This document shows positions 48,399 through 60,876 of a stretch of 64,000 nt of DNA, in pieces. The notes under the pieces are model-generated. The model did no database searches and was not told the origin of the DNA. It was given only the letters and a program-made list of their open reading frames with translations. This DNA comes from Phlebopus portentosus (Eukaryota; Basidiomycota; Agaricomycetes; Boletales; Boletinellaceae), in contig JAYXKI010000002.1 of the NCBI GenBank assembly GCA_037892935.1, positions 2,976,001 through 3,040,000 on the forward strand, written 5' to 3'. The translations under genes were made by a program, and so were the position numbers. Position 1 is the stretch's first letter. Each line of letters begins with the position of its first letter.

Positions 48399-51198
48399 AT
48401 GGCCAGAAAGCCCAAGGAATATGAAGTTGGTGAGAATCTCGTTTGAAATGAAGCTAGGATAAGAGTATCCAGAATAATGTATTTTCGGCCTTAGAACGAA
48501 TTCTAAGGGCAGTAGTAAGCTACAAGAAAGGAAGGACAATCCACTGGGTAAGCAGATTGGACCACATCATTGATTTGAGCTTAGAGAAATCACTGGTTAG
48601 AAATATTATGTGAAGGTTTGTTCGTTTATCCAACAGACGCTCAAGTCTTTGCTCATGAATCATAATTGTGAACCTTGCATAGTGGAAGGGCTATTCCGAT
48701 AAGCGGAACACGTAAGCCCATAGTAGTCCTGTCCATATACTGTAAAGAGATGACACTTATTTTAGATGGGAGCCAGAAGAATCATTCGAAAGCTCGCCCC
48801 AGCTCATCGGAAAATTCTGGAAAAAGGTCGACACTGGTGGGAGGGATATAAACAAAGCCAGTATGTTCACGCTTAGAGAAGAGCTAGCGCCTAGTACGCC
48901 ACTTTTTACCTGACAACGGTTGAACTCTGATAACCTACAATAACAGAGGATGATACATGGACTGATGAAGATGGGGAGGGTGATGAGGAGGAGGAGGAGC
49001 GGAAAGAAGGAGATGGGGATGAGAGTGCACCTGCAAAGAGCGGTACGAAGCGGTCTGCCGCTACCCCTAAAGTCACACCAAAGCGGAAGCGCGGACGGCC
49101 CTCAAAGGCAGAGAAAGAGGCAAACGAGGCCAAAGAGATTAAGGAGGCCGCAGAGAGTGGCGTGCAGGAGACTCCTGAAGACGACGACGAAGTTGGCGAT
49201 CCGACGTCGGGGCGGCTTTCCGAGAAAGTGAGCGCGTCTTGAGAGCTATATATTGCCCTAGTTCTTCATGTTGAATCGATGTCTTGTGGGTAGCAGACAA
49301 GTATCACGAAAGCTGCGAAATCCAAGTTTATGACTCAGATCATCACAATCACGGATTCAGATTCTGAGGACGACGAAAATTTTGTCGAGAAAGTTATAAA
49401 GAGAGATGCTATGAAGAAGCATCCTAGGAAGAGAAGAAAAGTGGTCATTGAAAGTGATGAGGAACATGAGAATAGGTATGCCGCAGTTTGCGAGTACATG
49501 GGAGTACACTGACAAGTACGCAGTGATACTGAAAAGTCCTCGCATGCTGGTTCACTGTTCAGCGGAGATGAGGTTGATGAGAAGGAACAGATTGGCCGAG
49601 CTGAAGATATGCATCCACAGATCCTCGACACTGTCGCTTCAAAATCTACAGACTTGCAGAAAATTTCGCCCGCTCCAGAACAACCTAAGGAAAGCAAGAA
49701 GCCCAGGATTCCGTTAAATCGTTTGGGAAGACCAATCCGCCGCGTCAAATTGATAGACGATCCAGCCATCGAAAAAGCTGTCGAAATGCGTATTCATGGA
49801 CATCTTCACGGACAGCCTTCGATCGTTACTCGGGAGAAAATACCGCCGCCTGTTCCATCTTCGGAAAAGATTCCCTACAAGCCAACTCTGCTCACTTTTG
49901 AGAAAGGCAAGCTGACTAGTCATCGAAGCAAAGCAACGCTTCCGCCGCTGAAGCGTACGTCGCCTTCTACATCGGCAGTGCTAAAATCACCAGCGACGGA
50001 TGGAGATGCTCAAGAGTTTTTGTCCCTTCTTCTTGCTTCTCCGCTTGATACTACTGAAAGTAACAATGCTCCCGAAGACGGAGAAATCAATGACGGGATT
50101 CAAGGAGCCGACGTAATGGATACCACCCCAGATTTTCCTCCTTCAGCCAATGTTGTCGGGAGCCTCGAATCGACTGGCGTAACGTCCCCCGAAAAAGTCG
50201 AGACTGGTCCTCCTCCGACTGTTGAAGAATTGCTGAGGCTTTCTGGTGCCGTACCTTCGGCAAGCGAATTACCTGATTTCGGAGCAGACGAGTCAATTCC
50301 TGCAGCTCCTGGAATGCATGATGGAATCGCGACACCTAGGCGAGTCTATCACTTGCTACTTTTATACCTTACGGTTCTGAAAATCTCAATAGCATAGTTG
50401 AACCGGACTCTTCGAGGTCGCAAGGGACTGCAAGTGCTCCTGTCGCCGAAGAAACGCCATCATGGAAGGTGTCAGGTCTCTTCAACATTCCGTAAGCTCT
50501 TTCGGTCCGAAATCATGCTTGATTCAGACTGCAGCTATATTTCTAGCACTCCGCTATCTATCCTGCAAAGGATCGCGCTATCCTCGAGAAATGAACCACA
50601 GTATGTGCACGTCGTACTTAGTCTCCAGTCCTGCTGGTAACATAGTTCTCTCCATTTTCCAGGCCTCTGCCGAAACCAGAGAGACTCGTCATACCCGTGC
50701 GACTCGGTCCGAACTCTATCGTCCCTGTCCTCTTGAAAGACGCATGGAGAGCAACTGTTGGTCCGACCATGAAGGAGCTTTTGAAGCCCGACCAACTTGA
50801 AGGACCTCCGGGAAAACTATTTCCTAAGGGTGCATTCAAGTTTGGTGCTGTGACGTCTCCTTGTTCCAGTGCACGACTCGCTCTGGATGAGGACTGTTCG
50901 GACGAACAACGCTCATGGTTCATGAAGCTCGCAGATGAACTTGCCAATGGCAGCTTGGTACGTAATGTACCATTGTATTGGCTACTATCTCATGCCTTCT
51001 GTATGCCAGTTTTATATCAAGATTGGAGCACATCATTTCCTCTTGTGTTCTTCGCAAAACTTCGATGCTGGAGACAGTCTTATGTTACCAAGCCAGAATC
51101 TCGGACTCCGCAAAGCCGTATTGATGGCATTTGCACCGATCTGGAATAAGGAGCTATATGACAGTTTTGCTATGAATGGTCGAGAATTCCCGCTTTGA
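48399..51198 (+). CDS. Chromodomain protein with long disordered region
   Basis: The first exons (48399-48429, 48495-48547, 48601-48615, 48683-48711, then from 48766) build a chromodomain: YEVERILRAV, KYYVKWKGYSDKRNTWEPEE and FWKKVD, with the aromatic residues that bind methylated lysine in HP1. Two of these exons are 15 and 29 nt. The middle (about 48950-50400) is acidic/basic and disordered, with TPKRKRGRPSKAEKEANE-like AT-hook text and DSDSEDDENFVEKV. The C-terminal third is more ordered (VRLGPNSIVPVLLKDAWRAT; MAFAPIWNKELYDSF) but unrecognised; I see no chromoshadow domain. It likely binds histone H3 methyl marks. The joins in the middle are not fully resolved. Confidence 0.78.
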
Positions 51199-51587
51199 GA
51201 CCAGTCTTATTACTTCAATATTCAATACCCTATCATTTCGGTTTACGTCCGTAATAACTGCAGAGTTGTAGAATTTTGGAATAGCTTCTCCCTTCATGAC
51301 CTCTAGAGCGATATGACTTGTACTTGTTCCTCGTCTGACACTCGCATGACCACTATGGACCGCCACGGTCCCAATGGGTGTCTCTGGACTGGAAGGGTCA
51401 TCCCAAAAAGGCATTAGATGAGTGTAAGTCACGTGTGATCTCGGTTTTAAGCCTAAGGAATGCGTAACCGGGTCTTTGAGTTGAGAATTACTGCCACGAC
51501 TTTAAGTCATGTTACTATGAGTCGGGCTCGAGGACTGCTACAGTTGACTGTCACGTAAGACGTGCTACTCTTCCGCGGAGCTGCGAG
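51199..51587. other. Intergenic region, 389 bp
   Basis: It lies between two plus-strand genes. A minus-strand frame (51154-51432) looks incidental. Confidence 0.5.
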
Positions 51588-52882
51588 ATGGCGACACGGT
51601 CATTTGAGCCCTCGCCGCAACAGTTGGTGAGTTCGAAGGTTAATCGTTCCATATTATAGCTAGTTGACATGCTTTGTTTCTATCAGCGAGAACTTGTCCT
51701 CGATTATTTGATACATAATGCATACCTAGACACTGCTCGTACTTTCGCATCCGAGTCAGCTACCGTGGCGCATGCAAACGAGATCCAGGAAGGTCTCGCA
51801 AGTGACGCAAGTTCAGCGGAGGCAAACGGGCACCCAATGGAAGGTGTTTGCGTCTTAAAGGGGGAGGACCCAAGTCTGAGTGAAAAGGAACTGGAACAAG
51901 TCCGGCGACGAAGAGGTGAGCAAACTCGATACGAACGATATCGGAAATGTTTCAAAATTCGATTACTTCAGAAATCCAGCTTCATATTCTTTCTGGTCGG
52001 GTCGAGGAAGCAACACAGCTGCTCAATACGTATTTTCCTATGGTTTTGCAGGAGAACGATTTAGATCTTCCTACTTCCACTAGCAGAGGTCGCCCAGACA
52101 CAACTTTCCCTTTCACGCGGCTACAATACACGTCCCAGAGTTCCGTAAAGCCAATTCACATAGCGCTTAATCTCCGCATACTCGCCTTCGTCGAAGCATC
52201 ACGGACGGTCCCACTCATCTACTCTGGTGATCCGAAGCGATCCTCATCTATCGCTTTAGCAGGGGTAAATCGGTCGGCAGATGAATACTCTGCTCACCAA
52301 ATAGCACTTCTTCACCATGCACAAAGACTGTACGCGACCGTAGAGTCGTTACGAGACAGCCGCGAACGTGAGACTTACCGGAAAGAACTGAATGGTGTCG
52401 GCGGTTTGCTTGCGTATGCAGAACCAGAGAAGAGTCCAATCGCGAAATATCTATCCCAGGACCTCCGAGATGCCGTTGCGAACCAGGTGAACAGCGCTAT
52501 ACTATGTGAGTATAGTTTGGAGTTCTAAGTTCTATCTCGTTGCATACTGAGCGGGAAGCATGGTAGACCACATGGGTAAACTCGCTACGTCTCACATCGA
52601 GCTCTATGTCCGCGAAACTAGCACTGTTGTGTCAGTCATGCGAGATATCAACATCCCACCTACTCCGCAGATGCGGAGCCTTCTTCCGGTTGAACCTGTG
52701 GCGCAAGTGTCTCCCTCTTCGCCGCAATCGAAACCCCCGCCCGGAAAGACGGAAAAACAAGATAAAGCTGAACAGGAGGTACGTCGCTACATCATTGAAG
52801 TAGGAATTGGAAGGCTGATATCTCGTAGAAACCGCCGGCTTGCCCAAGCTTTAACCTGAGCCAATTCCTGGACAATCCGTGA
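51588..52882 (+). CDS. LisH-CTLH-CRA domain protein (RanBPM/GID-complex type)
   Basis: Five exons (51588-51626, 51687-51915, 51972-52505, 52552-52778, 52829-52882) total 1,083 nt, 360 residues. A LisH motif (VLDYLIHNAYLDTARTFASE) is followed by a CTLH segment (EIQLHILSGRVEEATQLLNT, then YFPMVLQEN) and a CRA region (IHIALNLRILAFVEASR; YLSQDLRDAVANQVNSAIL). This is the C-terminal layout of RanBPM/Vid30 without the SPRY domain, which is either absent or carried by another protein. Such proteins scaffold the GID/CTLH ubiquitin ligase that degrades gluconeogenic enzymes. If the last intron is not spliced, the frame ends at 52859 instead. Confidence 0.83.
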
Positions 52883-53522
52883 TTTTTTCTCTGTATCATA
52901 TCCGTTTTCCCGTCTGTCTCTGTGAAGGTGATATTACTACCGATATATTCAGAGGTAATATTTTCCAGCTCCCTTATCTTCCTCAGTTCCATCAAACGGC
53001 CCACAATACTCTTCGGTCTTCTTAACGGCCGTCGTTGGCACACTTAAAGAGGTCTGCCTATACCTCGAAATCATACGTTTAACATTCTTCATTTCCCGAG
53101 TCACTACTCATTTATTTCTCTTTTGTTAGCTATCTAAGATAATCGGGCTGGCTTGTGTCGAAGCTGGGAAGATGTGTATGTACGCTTGTATCAATATAGA
53201 TTTAGTGCATAAGATTACTTCGAATTCGGGCACTTCCCTACTGGAGCATCGCGCCGTAAATTTCAATCTCCACATACTGTACCGTATGAAATAGGAACTG
53301 TCAGTACCAGCTCGCTTTACAGTGAGACAAATCGTTCTCAAAAGATAAAACTTTGATATTCGACTGCATGAATCGGAGAATATATGCATACATTCGAAGA
53401 ACCATAGAAGTTCCCATAGCCATACAGAAAGGCTGTCCGCGTCTGCTCGTTCATACGTCGTGTAGCATCACTACGACACCCACACGTCATAGGCAACCCG
53501 CGCCAACAGCAAGCAGAACCAT
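52883..53522. other. Convergent 3' intergenic region, 640 bp
   Basis: It lies between the ends of the LisH gene (+) and RPL7 (-). No features beyond AT-rich sequence and short frames. Confidence 0.5.
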
Positions 53523-54678
53523 CTAGTTCATCTGGCGGACAAGCTTGTTGATGTTAGCCTCGCGGTTACCGTGATCACCTCCCTCAACATAATGGAGGAA
53601 CTTCCTGGCGCGCCAGCCACCGGTTGGGTTTGAGAGTTTAAATGGCCAGAGGAAGTTAGCAGCCTGCTTGAAGTGTGGGCCAGCGGTGACAATCTCGTGA
53701 ACAAGGTCTTCGACGCAGAGGATGTTGTATTTGCCGAGAGCCTCTTCGATGACGATATTCGAGGTGAGCGGTACACGCTGTTTGTTCACCTTGCCGTAGC
53801 CGCGCTTGTAGATGAGCTCACGGACGGACTTGAGGTTCGGTTCCCTGAGAAAATGTAACATTAAATGTAAGTAAAAGATACAAGCAATCGTATGAGACCA
53901 AGACGTGCCCATAAGTAACGTATGGCTCGATGAGACGAAGCATTTGCTGGGTAGCTTTTGTCACCTTCACAAATACACCATTGTTGATCTGGAGTAAGCG
54001 GAGGAGCTGAAGGATCTTGCGCGGTTTAGGTGCGATTTCGTTGATACCCCGGATACGAATGACGAAGTAGACCTTCGGCTCGGCGGGTACGTAGAAGTCG
54101 CCAGCGGAACGGGCAGCACGTCGGAGGCGGACCTCTTCCTTCTCCTTGGCCTGGTAATCTTTTACGTAGGCCTCTGCACGCTTGAAGATTACCTTGCGCT
54201 TCGCTTTTTGTGCCTGATAAAATCAAAATATTCAGAGCCATGTCGAATATATGCGCATGGACAAGATTAAAGGGCAAATCAGTCCCGAAAGATGGTATAT
54301 TTGAAGGCAGCATAGACGGTTAGTCTAGCCATTCGTCGAAAGTTGTCGAATGCATCATGTTGAACAAAAATCGAATGGATCGATGTACGAAAGGAAGGGC
54401 AAAAGACAAAGCAGAAACATACCTTGCGAGCGGCGGCAGCGGCAGTAATGCGCTCCTCGCGCGCCTTCTCATTTTGCTTTCGCTTCTTGAGGAGCGTCTC
54501 CGGCACCTCGATATCCTATCCACAACCCCAATCAGTTCAGCTCAAGTTCTACAACTTCGCATCTAAACTAAACGAGAGATACGCACAGCGGCGCTCGGCA
54601 CACTGTCGACATAATAAATTGTCAGAAACACCGCTGATATGGCATGTAATGCATTACGCACGTCGTTGATGGAGCCAT
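53523..54678 (-). CDS. RPL7: 60S ribosomal protein L7 (uL30)
   Basis: Five exons (54678-54662, 54602-54587, 54515-54423, 54213-53909, 53844-53523) total 753 nt, 250 residues, the normal size. The N-terminus [20 protein letters not shown] comes from two exons of 17 and 16 nt plus the third. [80 protein letters not shown] and [19 protein letters not shown] are all typical of L7. The intron at 53845-53908 begins GCACGT, a GC donor; no GT alternative keeps YGEPNL in frame. Confidence 0.96.
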
Positions 54679-54917
54679 AGAAATCGTTTTCGGTCTTGAG
54701 GAGGATGAGATGCGCGCCTGGAGTCGAAAGTTGCAAGTCACGCCTCAGTAAAGTCACAGTAGATCACGTCACTGCTGTATAGTTTTCAGTTCGAATCATG
54801 TGATCTCAGCAGAAGTTCAAAAGATAATAAAAACTTCGGGTACTTAGTAGTTATATTTCCGATTAATATTAGTGAGTGCTAGTATTGATAGGATGGTAGC
54901 ATTGCTAGGGCGATTCC

Positions 54918-57006
54918 CTAATGCTCGCAAAGATTGAAAACCCGCGAATACAAGCTAACATAATTACTCTCTTCTCTTTTCTTAGCCATCTTTCGTTCCT
55001 CAATCAGCTCCGATCTAATCGCCTTCGCTTCCTCTTCGCTCGTAACCTCTGGGCCCGCTTGATCTGCAATAGCGTTGAGAATCTCAATAGGAAGCCTGCG
55101 GAGAAGAGTATTTGATCCCGCCTCTTGCAGAGCTTGCTTGATCCACTTGCGTTGTTGAGGCGGAACAATGGATGTGGAAGGGATGGGCTCCTTGAGACTG
55201 GGATCGACAAGGAAGAGCGCTAGGATCTTACGATGGCCTGGTTTTGTAGGATCTTCGAGCTTGAACGGAGACACACGGTGTTGGTAGGTATTTGGGAAGG
55301 CAAGGCAGCGGCCCTCAATCGTCCCTGTTGCACCGACGACATTATTCAGCTTCGTGGACCTACAGAAGTCGGAAAGAATCAACCCTTCGTCTCTCAATTG
55401 TCCTTCAATCACTGATGTTGGATCACGCACCCATCATAAGCCATAACCATACCCCATGTCTTATAATGGGCATAGTAGTCGTACGTATCGGCTTGGATCC
55501 TAGTAGCAATCTCGGGTTCATCGACAGCAATGCGGAAGGCTAGTTCGCTCCCCGTGATATTTCTAACATAGGCCAGCCAAGTATTAGTCTGTTAGACGGC
55601 ATGGTGTATGTAACTGAACTGACTCTTGGTCATAATAAAAGAGTCCGGAGGCTACGATCCGCTCATTCACCATTCCTTCAATGTGCCACGAGCCTCCCTT
55701 ATACTCGGATTCTTGGGAGTCTGACAGAAGGATAGATTAGCGCAGAGCGTTGTCTAACACCATTGCAAAGCCCTCACAAGATGGATATTCGCAAGCTTAA
55801 CTATGACTTGGATAGTACGTCCACGAAGAGAAAAGACGTTTTCACGTTCCTCTAGTCCGCCTGTATAGCCATCCTCGGGCAGTTGTGGCAGACCAACAAT
55901 TTTGTTCTCCTTCCAAACGTTCTCCATGTACTCGTCGACCTGATCGTAATAATCCTCCGCGTCCTCATTCTGCGGATGATTAGGATCCACCTCTTTTAGA
56001 GGCAGGTAGTTAGCCGGGAGACGCTGAGGAAGTGGATTGAGCATGTCTGTCAGGACATGGTCAAAGAGTGGAACGAAGGCACTAAGGATGCCTTCAACTG
56101 TCTCATAGAGTTCTGAATGAGAAGGATGCAAGTTGTTGATGTACCCGAGTGCTTTGACTTTCCCGTCGTCAGAGATGGAGAAGTCTGTCGGAAGCCACTG
56201 GAATCGTTCAGAGCGAAGCGTCGGTTGGCAGCCTCGAATAAATTCTGGCACCATCAAAGGCTTGGGTTCAGGTCTTTCCTGACTGCCCGAATGCGAACGA
56301 GGGATTGCAAGCGTACGCCCGTAGACGACACAGTGAAGTGAAGGATGAACGAGGTCGAGAACCTGATCGTTTGAGCCTGGGTGCCAATCTTTCTCAGAGT
56401 CGGGAACATTCTCAAGAACTGAGACGCCTCTCTTCAAGCGTTCGCGTAGTTCTTCCTTGATGAGGCTATCTGAATGCCAGATACCATCAAAGCAAGAAAC
56501 CTAAAAGTAAACCAATGATTTCAATTGACAGAGCTGAGTGAATCAGATTCATTCTTGCCTGTATTCCCGTCTCCTCGTCACGTAGCTTCGCGTAACCATC
56601 CAACTCATCCAGTACATAATCAACCTCTTTCTTACTCAGCTTGACGACAGAATCCTCTTCGTTCCTTGATCCCGCTGCAAAGTGTCGAGGTGCTTCGTCC
56701 AGCGGGACGAGCATCGTCGCTTTCTCAATCCAAACCATCTCTGCGTTGAGCGCTTCCTCGCGCCATCGTGTTCGTATCTCTGAATCCTTGTACTTCTTCC
56801 ACCACTCGGACTTTGACCTGATACTGGCAGACAGTTTGACCATCAGCAGTTCATTCAGCTATAATCGACCGAGAAACCTTGAGATGGTTTGAATCAAATG
56901 TGAACTGAAGTAATCGTACCGTTCGTGGAGGAGGAAGTGACCCGCCCGATATTCCAAATACATCCGGGAAGGACGCCGTGGCCGGATTATGGAGCGCTCT
57001 CAACAT
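54918..57006 (-). CDS. DUF4246 family protein
   Basis: Starts MLRALHNPATASFPDVFGI and ends RVFNLCEH. Recognisable DUF4246 stretches are SEWWKKYKDSEIRTRWREEA, LHPSHSELYETVEGILSAFV, FVPLFDHVLTDML, GGSWHIEGMVNERIVASGL and FPNTYQHRVSPFKL. About five introns are needed, and the total is near 600 residues. The family is widespread in fungi and uncharacterised. The HIEG and QHRVSPF blocks sit where a double-stranded beta-helix oxygenase would place metal ligands, but that is only inference. Confidence 0.83.
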
Positions 57007-58128
57007 TGTGATGTGCTAGATGACGGTAATAACAGGACGATGGGACATCATTGTGTGTTGACATGGTTATATATATGTGCGCGCCCTGACTGTAGCTGAC
57101 CAGGCAAGAAATAGGCAAAAGAACCAATATATACTCTTTAGGATGGGAAGAGTGCCCTGGCGATCAGCACGTGCTACTGGTCTTCGCCAAGAGATGCGCA
57201 GCCAAGCTAGAGAAACTAAAGAGGAATATGATAGTGACTCAGCACAACTGAGGAAGTAATTATAATATTCTGATCTATCAAAACAACGGAATCACAGTTA
57301 CGACATCCCAATCATCAGTGGGGTCGAATGACTACGTTTTCAGCATTGAGGAGATCACTATAGTACTTATATACGTCGTCAGCAGTCCTTACCTTACATT
57401 CCGATCTAAATATGTTCTATTGGACTCGAGACGTACTCACTATCTTCAAATTATCCAAAGTTAGGCTCAAATACGGAGGCGCAGAGACTATAGTGTTTCG
57501 GAGCCGAGAGTGTTGTGATAATCCCGTTCGTCCGTAGGCATTCTTCGGACGACAATCACCCCACCATGCGCTCAAAAGAAAGGCACAACACCAACTTGAA
57601 CAAATGAAATCCAGAACATCTCGCACGTGAAGGACCGTGATGCTCAGGCTTCAATGAATCATCCGTCCACCGGTCGGGATTCCATTTACAGTCTGTTACT
57701 TGCTGGTCTTCTCATCGATGTCTAAACGTTGTAGAGTAACCAATGAGAGGTACTGAATAAGGTGGACTGCATCCCTACTTTCGTATCAATTTTACCACCA
57801 ACCTGAGCGGGTTTCTGTGGCTCTGTACACAAGAACATAGTTACTAAGAGACGTGAGACAGATTGACTTGGTTTGAAGACAGATTGATTGAAAGGGTGTG
57901 AGACCGACAAAGCCGCTTGTAGAGAAGGGACAACAAGGAAATAAATGAATAAACGAAATAAAACCGTGGGAATTTCTCACGTATGCCCTACTCCTGGCCG
58001 ATTGAGGGCGAGCCGCGGGCCGAGCCGTCGATAAAGACTCATCGCGCCCGCGTTGCGGTCGACCCTTGCCCACCACCCACCATCTACTTACCACTACTAC
58101 AACTTTATTAGACTGCTATCCGTTAGAC
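57007..58128. other. Divergent intergenic region, 1.1 kb
   Basis: It lies between two divergently transcribed genes and should hold both promoters. Short frames (57417-57626) look random. The 100 bp before 58129 are pyrimidine-rich. Confidence 0.5.
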
Positions 58129-60396
58129 ATGCCCGGCGCAGAGTCACAGTTCCCAATTGATCTGTCCAAGTTCAAAAGGTTCGCACTGCCCGTCGATGTT
58201 GCCGATGCTCTCCTTACTGATGGGTGAACGATACCAGCATCAAGCTTGACCCTTCAAAACCTCAGCTCTCTGATGAAGAGCGCTCAACACTCAAGGATAA
58301 TATCCAGCTCTTGCGAGATGCTATCGTCCTTTTCACTGCAACTGGTGCTGCTCGTGGCGTGAGCGGTCACACCGGTGCGTCGATCAACGCGCATACAGTC
58401 TGTTTAGCATATACTCACCTCTTGATCCAGGCGGCGCTTATGACACCGTTCCCGAAGTCGCCATACTTCTTTCTCTCTTCAAGTTCAGCGACAAGTTCTA
58501 TCCTGTCGTGTTCGATGAGGCCGGTACGATTCTCTCTTGACTTGCTCCAACTTCTTGCATCATACTAATTTCGCTTTACGTAGGTCACCGCGTGGCGACT
58601 CAATATCTCCTTTCCGTCCTCGAAGGTTCGCTTCCCGCTGAGCATCTGCTTCATTACCGTGCTGCGTACTCTAAGCTTCCGGGTCACCCCGAGCTCGGTC
58701 TTACTCCAGGAGTAAAATTCTCTTCTGGCCGTCTCGGTCACATGTGGGCAATGGTCAACGGGGTGGCACTTGCCAACCGCGATAAGACAGTGTTCCTGCT
58801 TGGCTCCGATGGCTCACAACAAGAGGGTAATGATGCTGAGGCTGCACGTCTTGCCGTCGCCCAAGGGCTAAATGTCAAGCTCCTTATCGATGACAATGAT
58901 GTGACGATCGCTGGTCACCCAAGTCAATATCTCAAGGGCTATGATATCACGAAGACCCTTGAAGGACATGGTCTTAAGGTTATCACCGTCCATGGCGAGG
59001 ATATTGACGCCCTCTGGGGTGCTGTTTGCGAAATTCTCAGCTATAATGGTCCTGCGGCCATTGTTTCAAAACGCAAGATGGCGCCTGGTATTGCGGCAAT
59101 CGAAGGTTCTCCTCACGGACACGATGTGATTCCCGTCAAGGCCGCAATTCAGTACCTTGAGTCGCGCGGTTACCCAGCCGCCATCTCCTCTGACATTCTT
59201 CTCAACATTAAACCTACAAGCATTCCATACATTTACGAAGGCTCTAGTCGTGAGAACGCAGCGACTCGTGTGGAATTCGGTGAGGCTGTCTCTCGCGTAC
59301 TTGATGGCTACTCGAAAGAGGAGAATGCGAAGCGCGTCCTCGTCATTGACTCTGACCTTGAGGGTTCCACGGGACTGAAGGTCATTCACACGAAACACCC
59401 GGAAGTCTTCCTCCCTTCGGGTATCATGGAGCGTGGCAACTTCTCTGCTGCTGCCGGTTTCGGTTTCCAGGAGGGCAAGTTTGGCGTTTTCTCTACGTTT
59501 GCTGCTTTCTTGGAGATGGTTGTCTCTGAGCTAACGATGGCGCGTCTCAACAATTGCAACGTTCTCTGCCATTTCTCGCATAGTGGTGGTGAGTATCGTA
59601 TGGACATAAGCGACATTCTTCTGTTTATTGATCCACTTAATTAGTTGATGAGATGGCTGACAATACTTGCCACTTCGGTATTAACAACTTCTTCGGTGAC
59701 AACGGCCTTGAGGACAGTCAATCATGGCTGTACATGCCTGGAGATGCTTTGCAAATGAACGCTATCGTCAAGCGCGTCTTCTTTGACCGTGGTGTCCGCT
59801 TTGTCTTCTCGACGCGTGCGAAGGTGCCCTTCATCTTGAAGTCTGACGGATCCAAATTCTTCGGTGACGGCTACGAGTTTGTCCCTGGAAAGGACGAAGT
59901 AATTGTTGATGGCACTGCGGGATACGTCGTAACATTCGGTGAGGTATTGTACCGTGCGTATGATGCGGTATTGCGCGCCCGTAAATTTGGCATCGATGTT
60001 GGATTGATCAACAAGCCGACGCTTAACATCGTTGATGAGCAAATGATCAAGAAGGTTGGCTCGAGTCCGTTCGTACTTGTTGTCGAATCGCAGAACCAGA
60101 AGACTGGAGTGCGTATTCTTTCTTACGTTTTCTCGCGTCAGTGCTGATCCGTCCGTTGAAATTAATTAGCTTGGCTCAAGATTCGGCACATGGCTCCTTG
60201 AGCGCAACCTCCACCCGAAGTATGCACATCTCGGCACCATCAAGGAGGGTTGCGGTGGTCTTCAGGAGCAAATCCCGCACCAGGGTCTTGATCCGGAGTG
60301 TACGTGTCCTTTTGATCCCTCCGTCACGTCTAGTTCTTAAACTTTTAACCCAACCCAACAGCCATCATCACCAAGATCAGGAGTCTTTCGCAGTAA
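58129..60396 (+). CDS. Transketolase-like, thiamine-diphosphate enzyme (one apparent frameshift)
   Basis: Six exons (58129-58374, 58431-58523, 58584-59588, 59645-60108, 60170-60299, 60362-60396) total 1,973 nt, one short of a multiple of three. The frame slips once near 58224-58227, where GATGGGTGAACG would need one more G to join LLTDG to VNDTSIKLDP. ThDP binding is seen in LLGSDGSQQEGNDAEAARLA with LLIDDNDVT. Others are RGVSGHTGGAYDTVPEVAIL and MERGNFSAAAGFGFQEG of the pyrimidine domain. It is a divergent fungal relative of transketolase and dihydroxyacetone synthase, about 657 residues. The substrate is unknown. The slip looks like a sequencing error, since everything after it is intact. 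Confidence 0.82.
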
Positions 60397-60876
60397 ACTC
60401 TGCGCCGTTCTTTGCTCAGTCGCGCTTCCACCTTACTGTACTTCCGCATTTGATCATTAGACTTTGCAGCCGGAAGGTACATAGAGAGTTCAGGAGGGCG
60501 GTGACATTATTCTTGCTTTGAAAACCCGGATTGAAGGTAACTTGTTTTGTACACTAATTCAGATAAATGAGAAAAAGGCAAATATGTATTCTTTCCCTTA
60601 TAAAATGAGCATGGGTCTTATAGCATGCGGAACTTGCAGTTCCATGAATATAAAGAGATAGGAAACCCCGACTTGATTAGTACTGTCTGCAGCTGGAAGT
60701 TCTCGGTGTTATTATAGCAATCTACAAGAAAGTGAAAAGTATAAAAGATGCGAAAATATCGCCCCCACTGTACAGAACGAGTAAGAGAGCCTCACTGAAT
60801 ATCCATATGCCGGTATGTATCTTTCTATTGTGCATAATACACGATCGATATATGTTGTCCGGGCTCTCAGTAACGT
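60397..60876. other. Convergent 3' intergenic region, 480 bp
   Basis: It lies between the stop codons of the transketolase-like gene (+) and the dehydrogenase copy (-). Nothing notable. Confidence 0.5.

Noticed and set aside
58215..58240. A 14-nt intron explaining the frame slip in the transketolase-like gene
   Set aside because: Far too short for a spliceosomal intron; a single missing G in GATGGG explains it, and restores divisibility by three.
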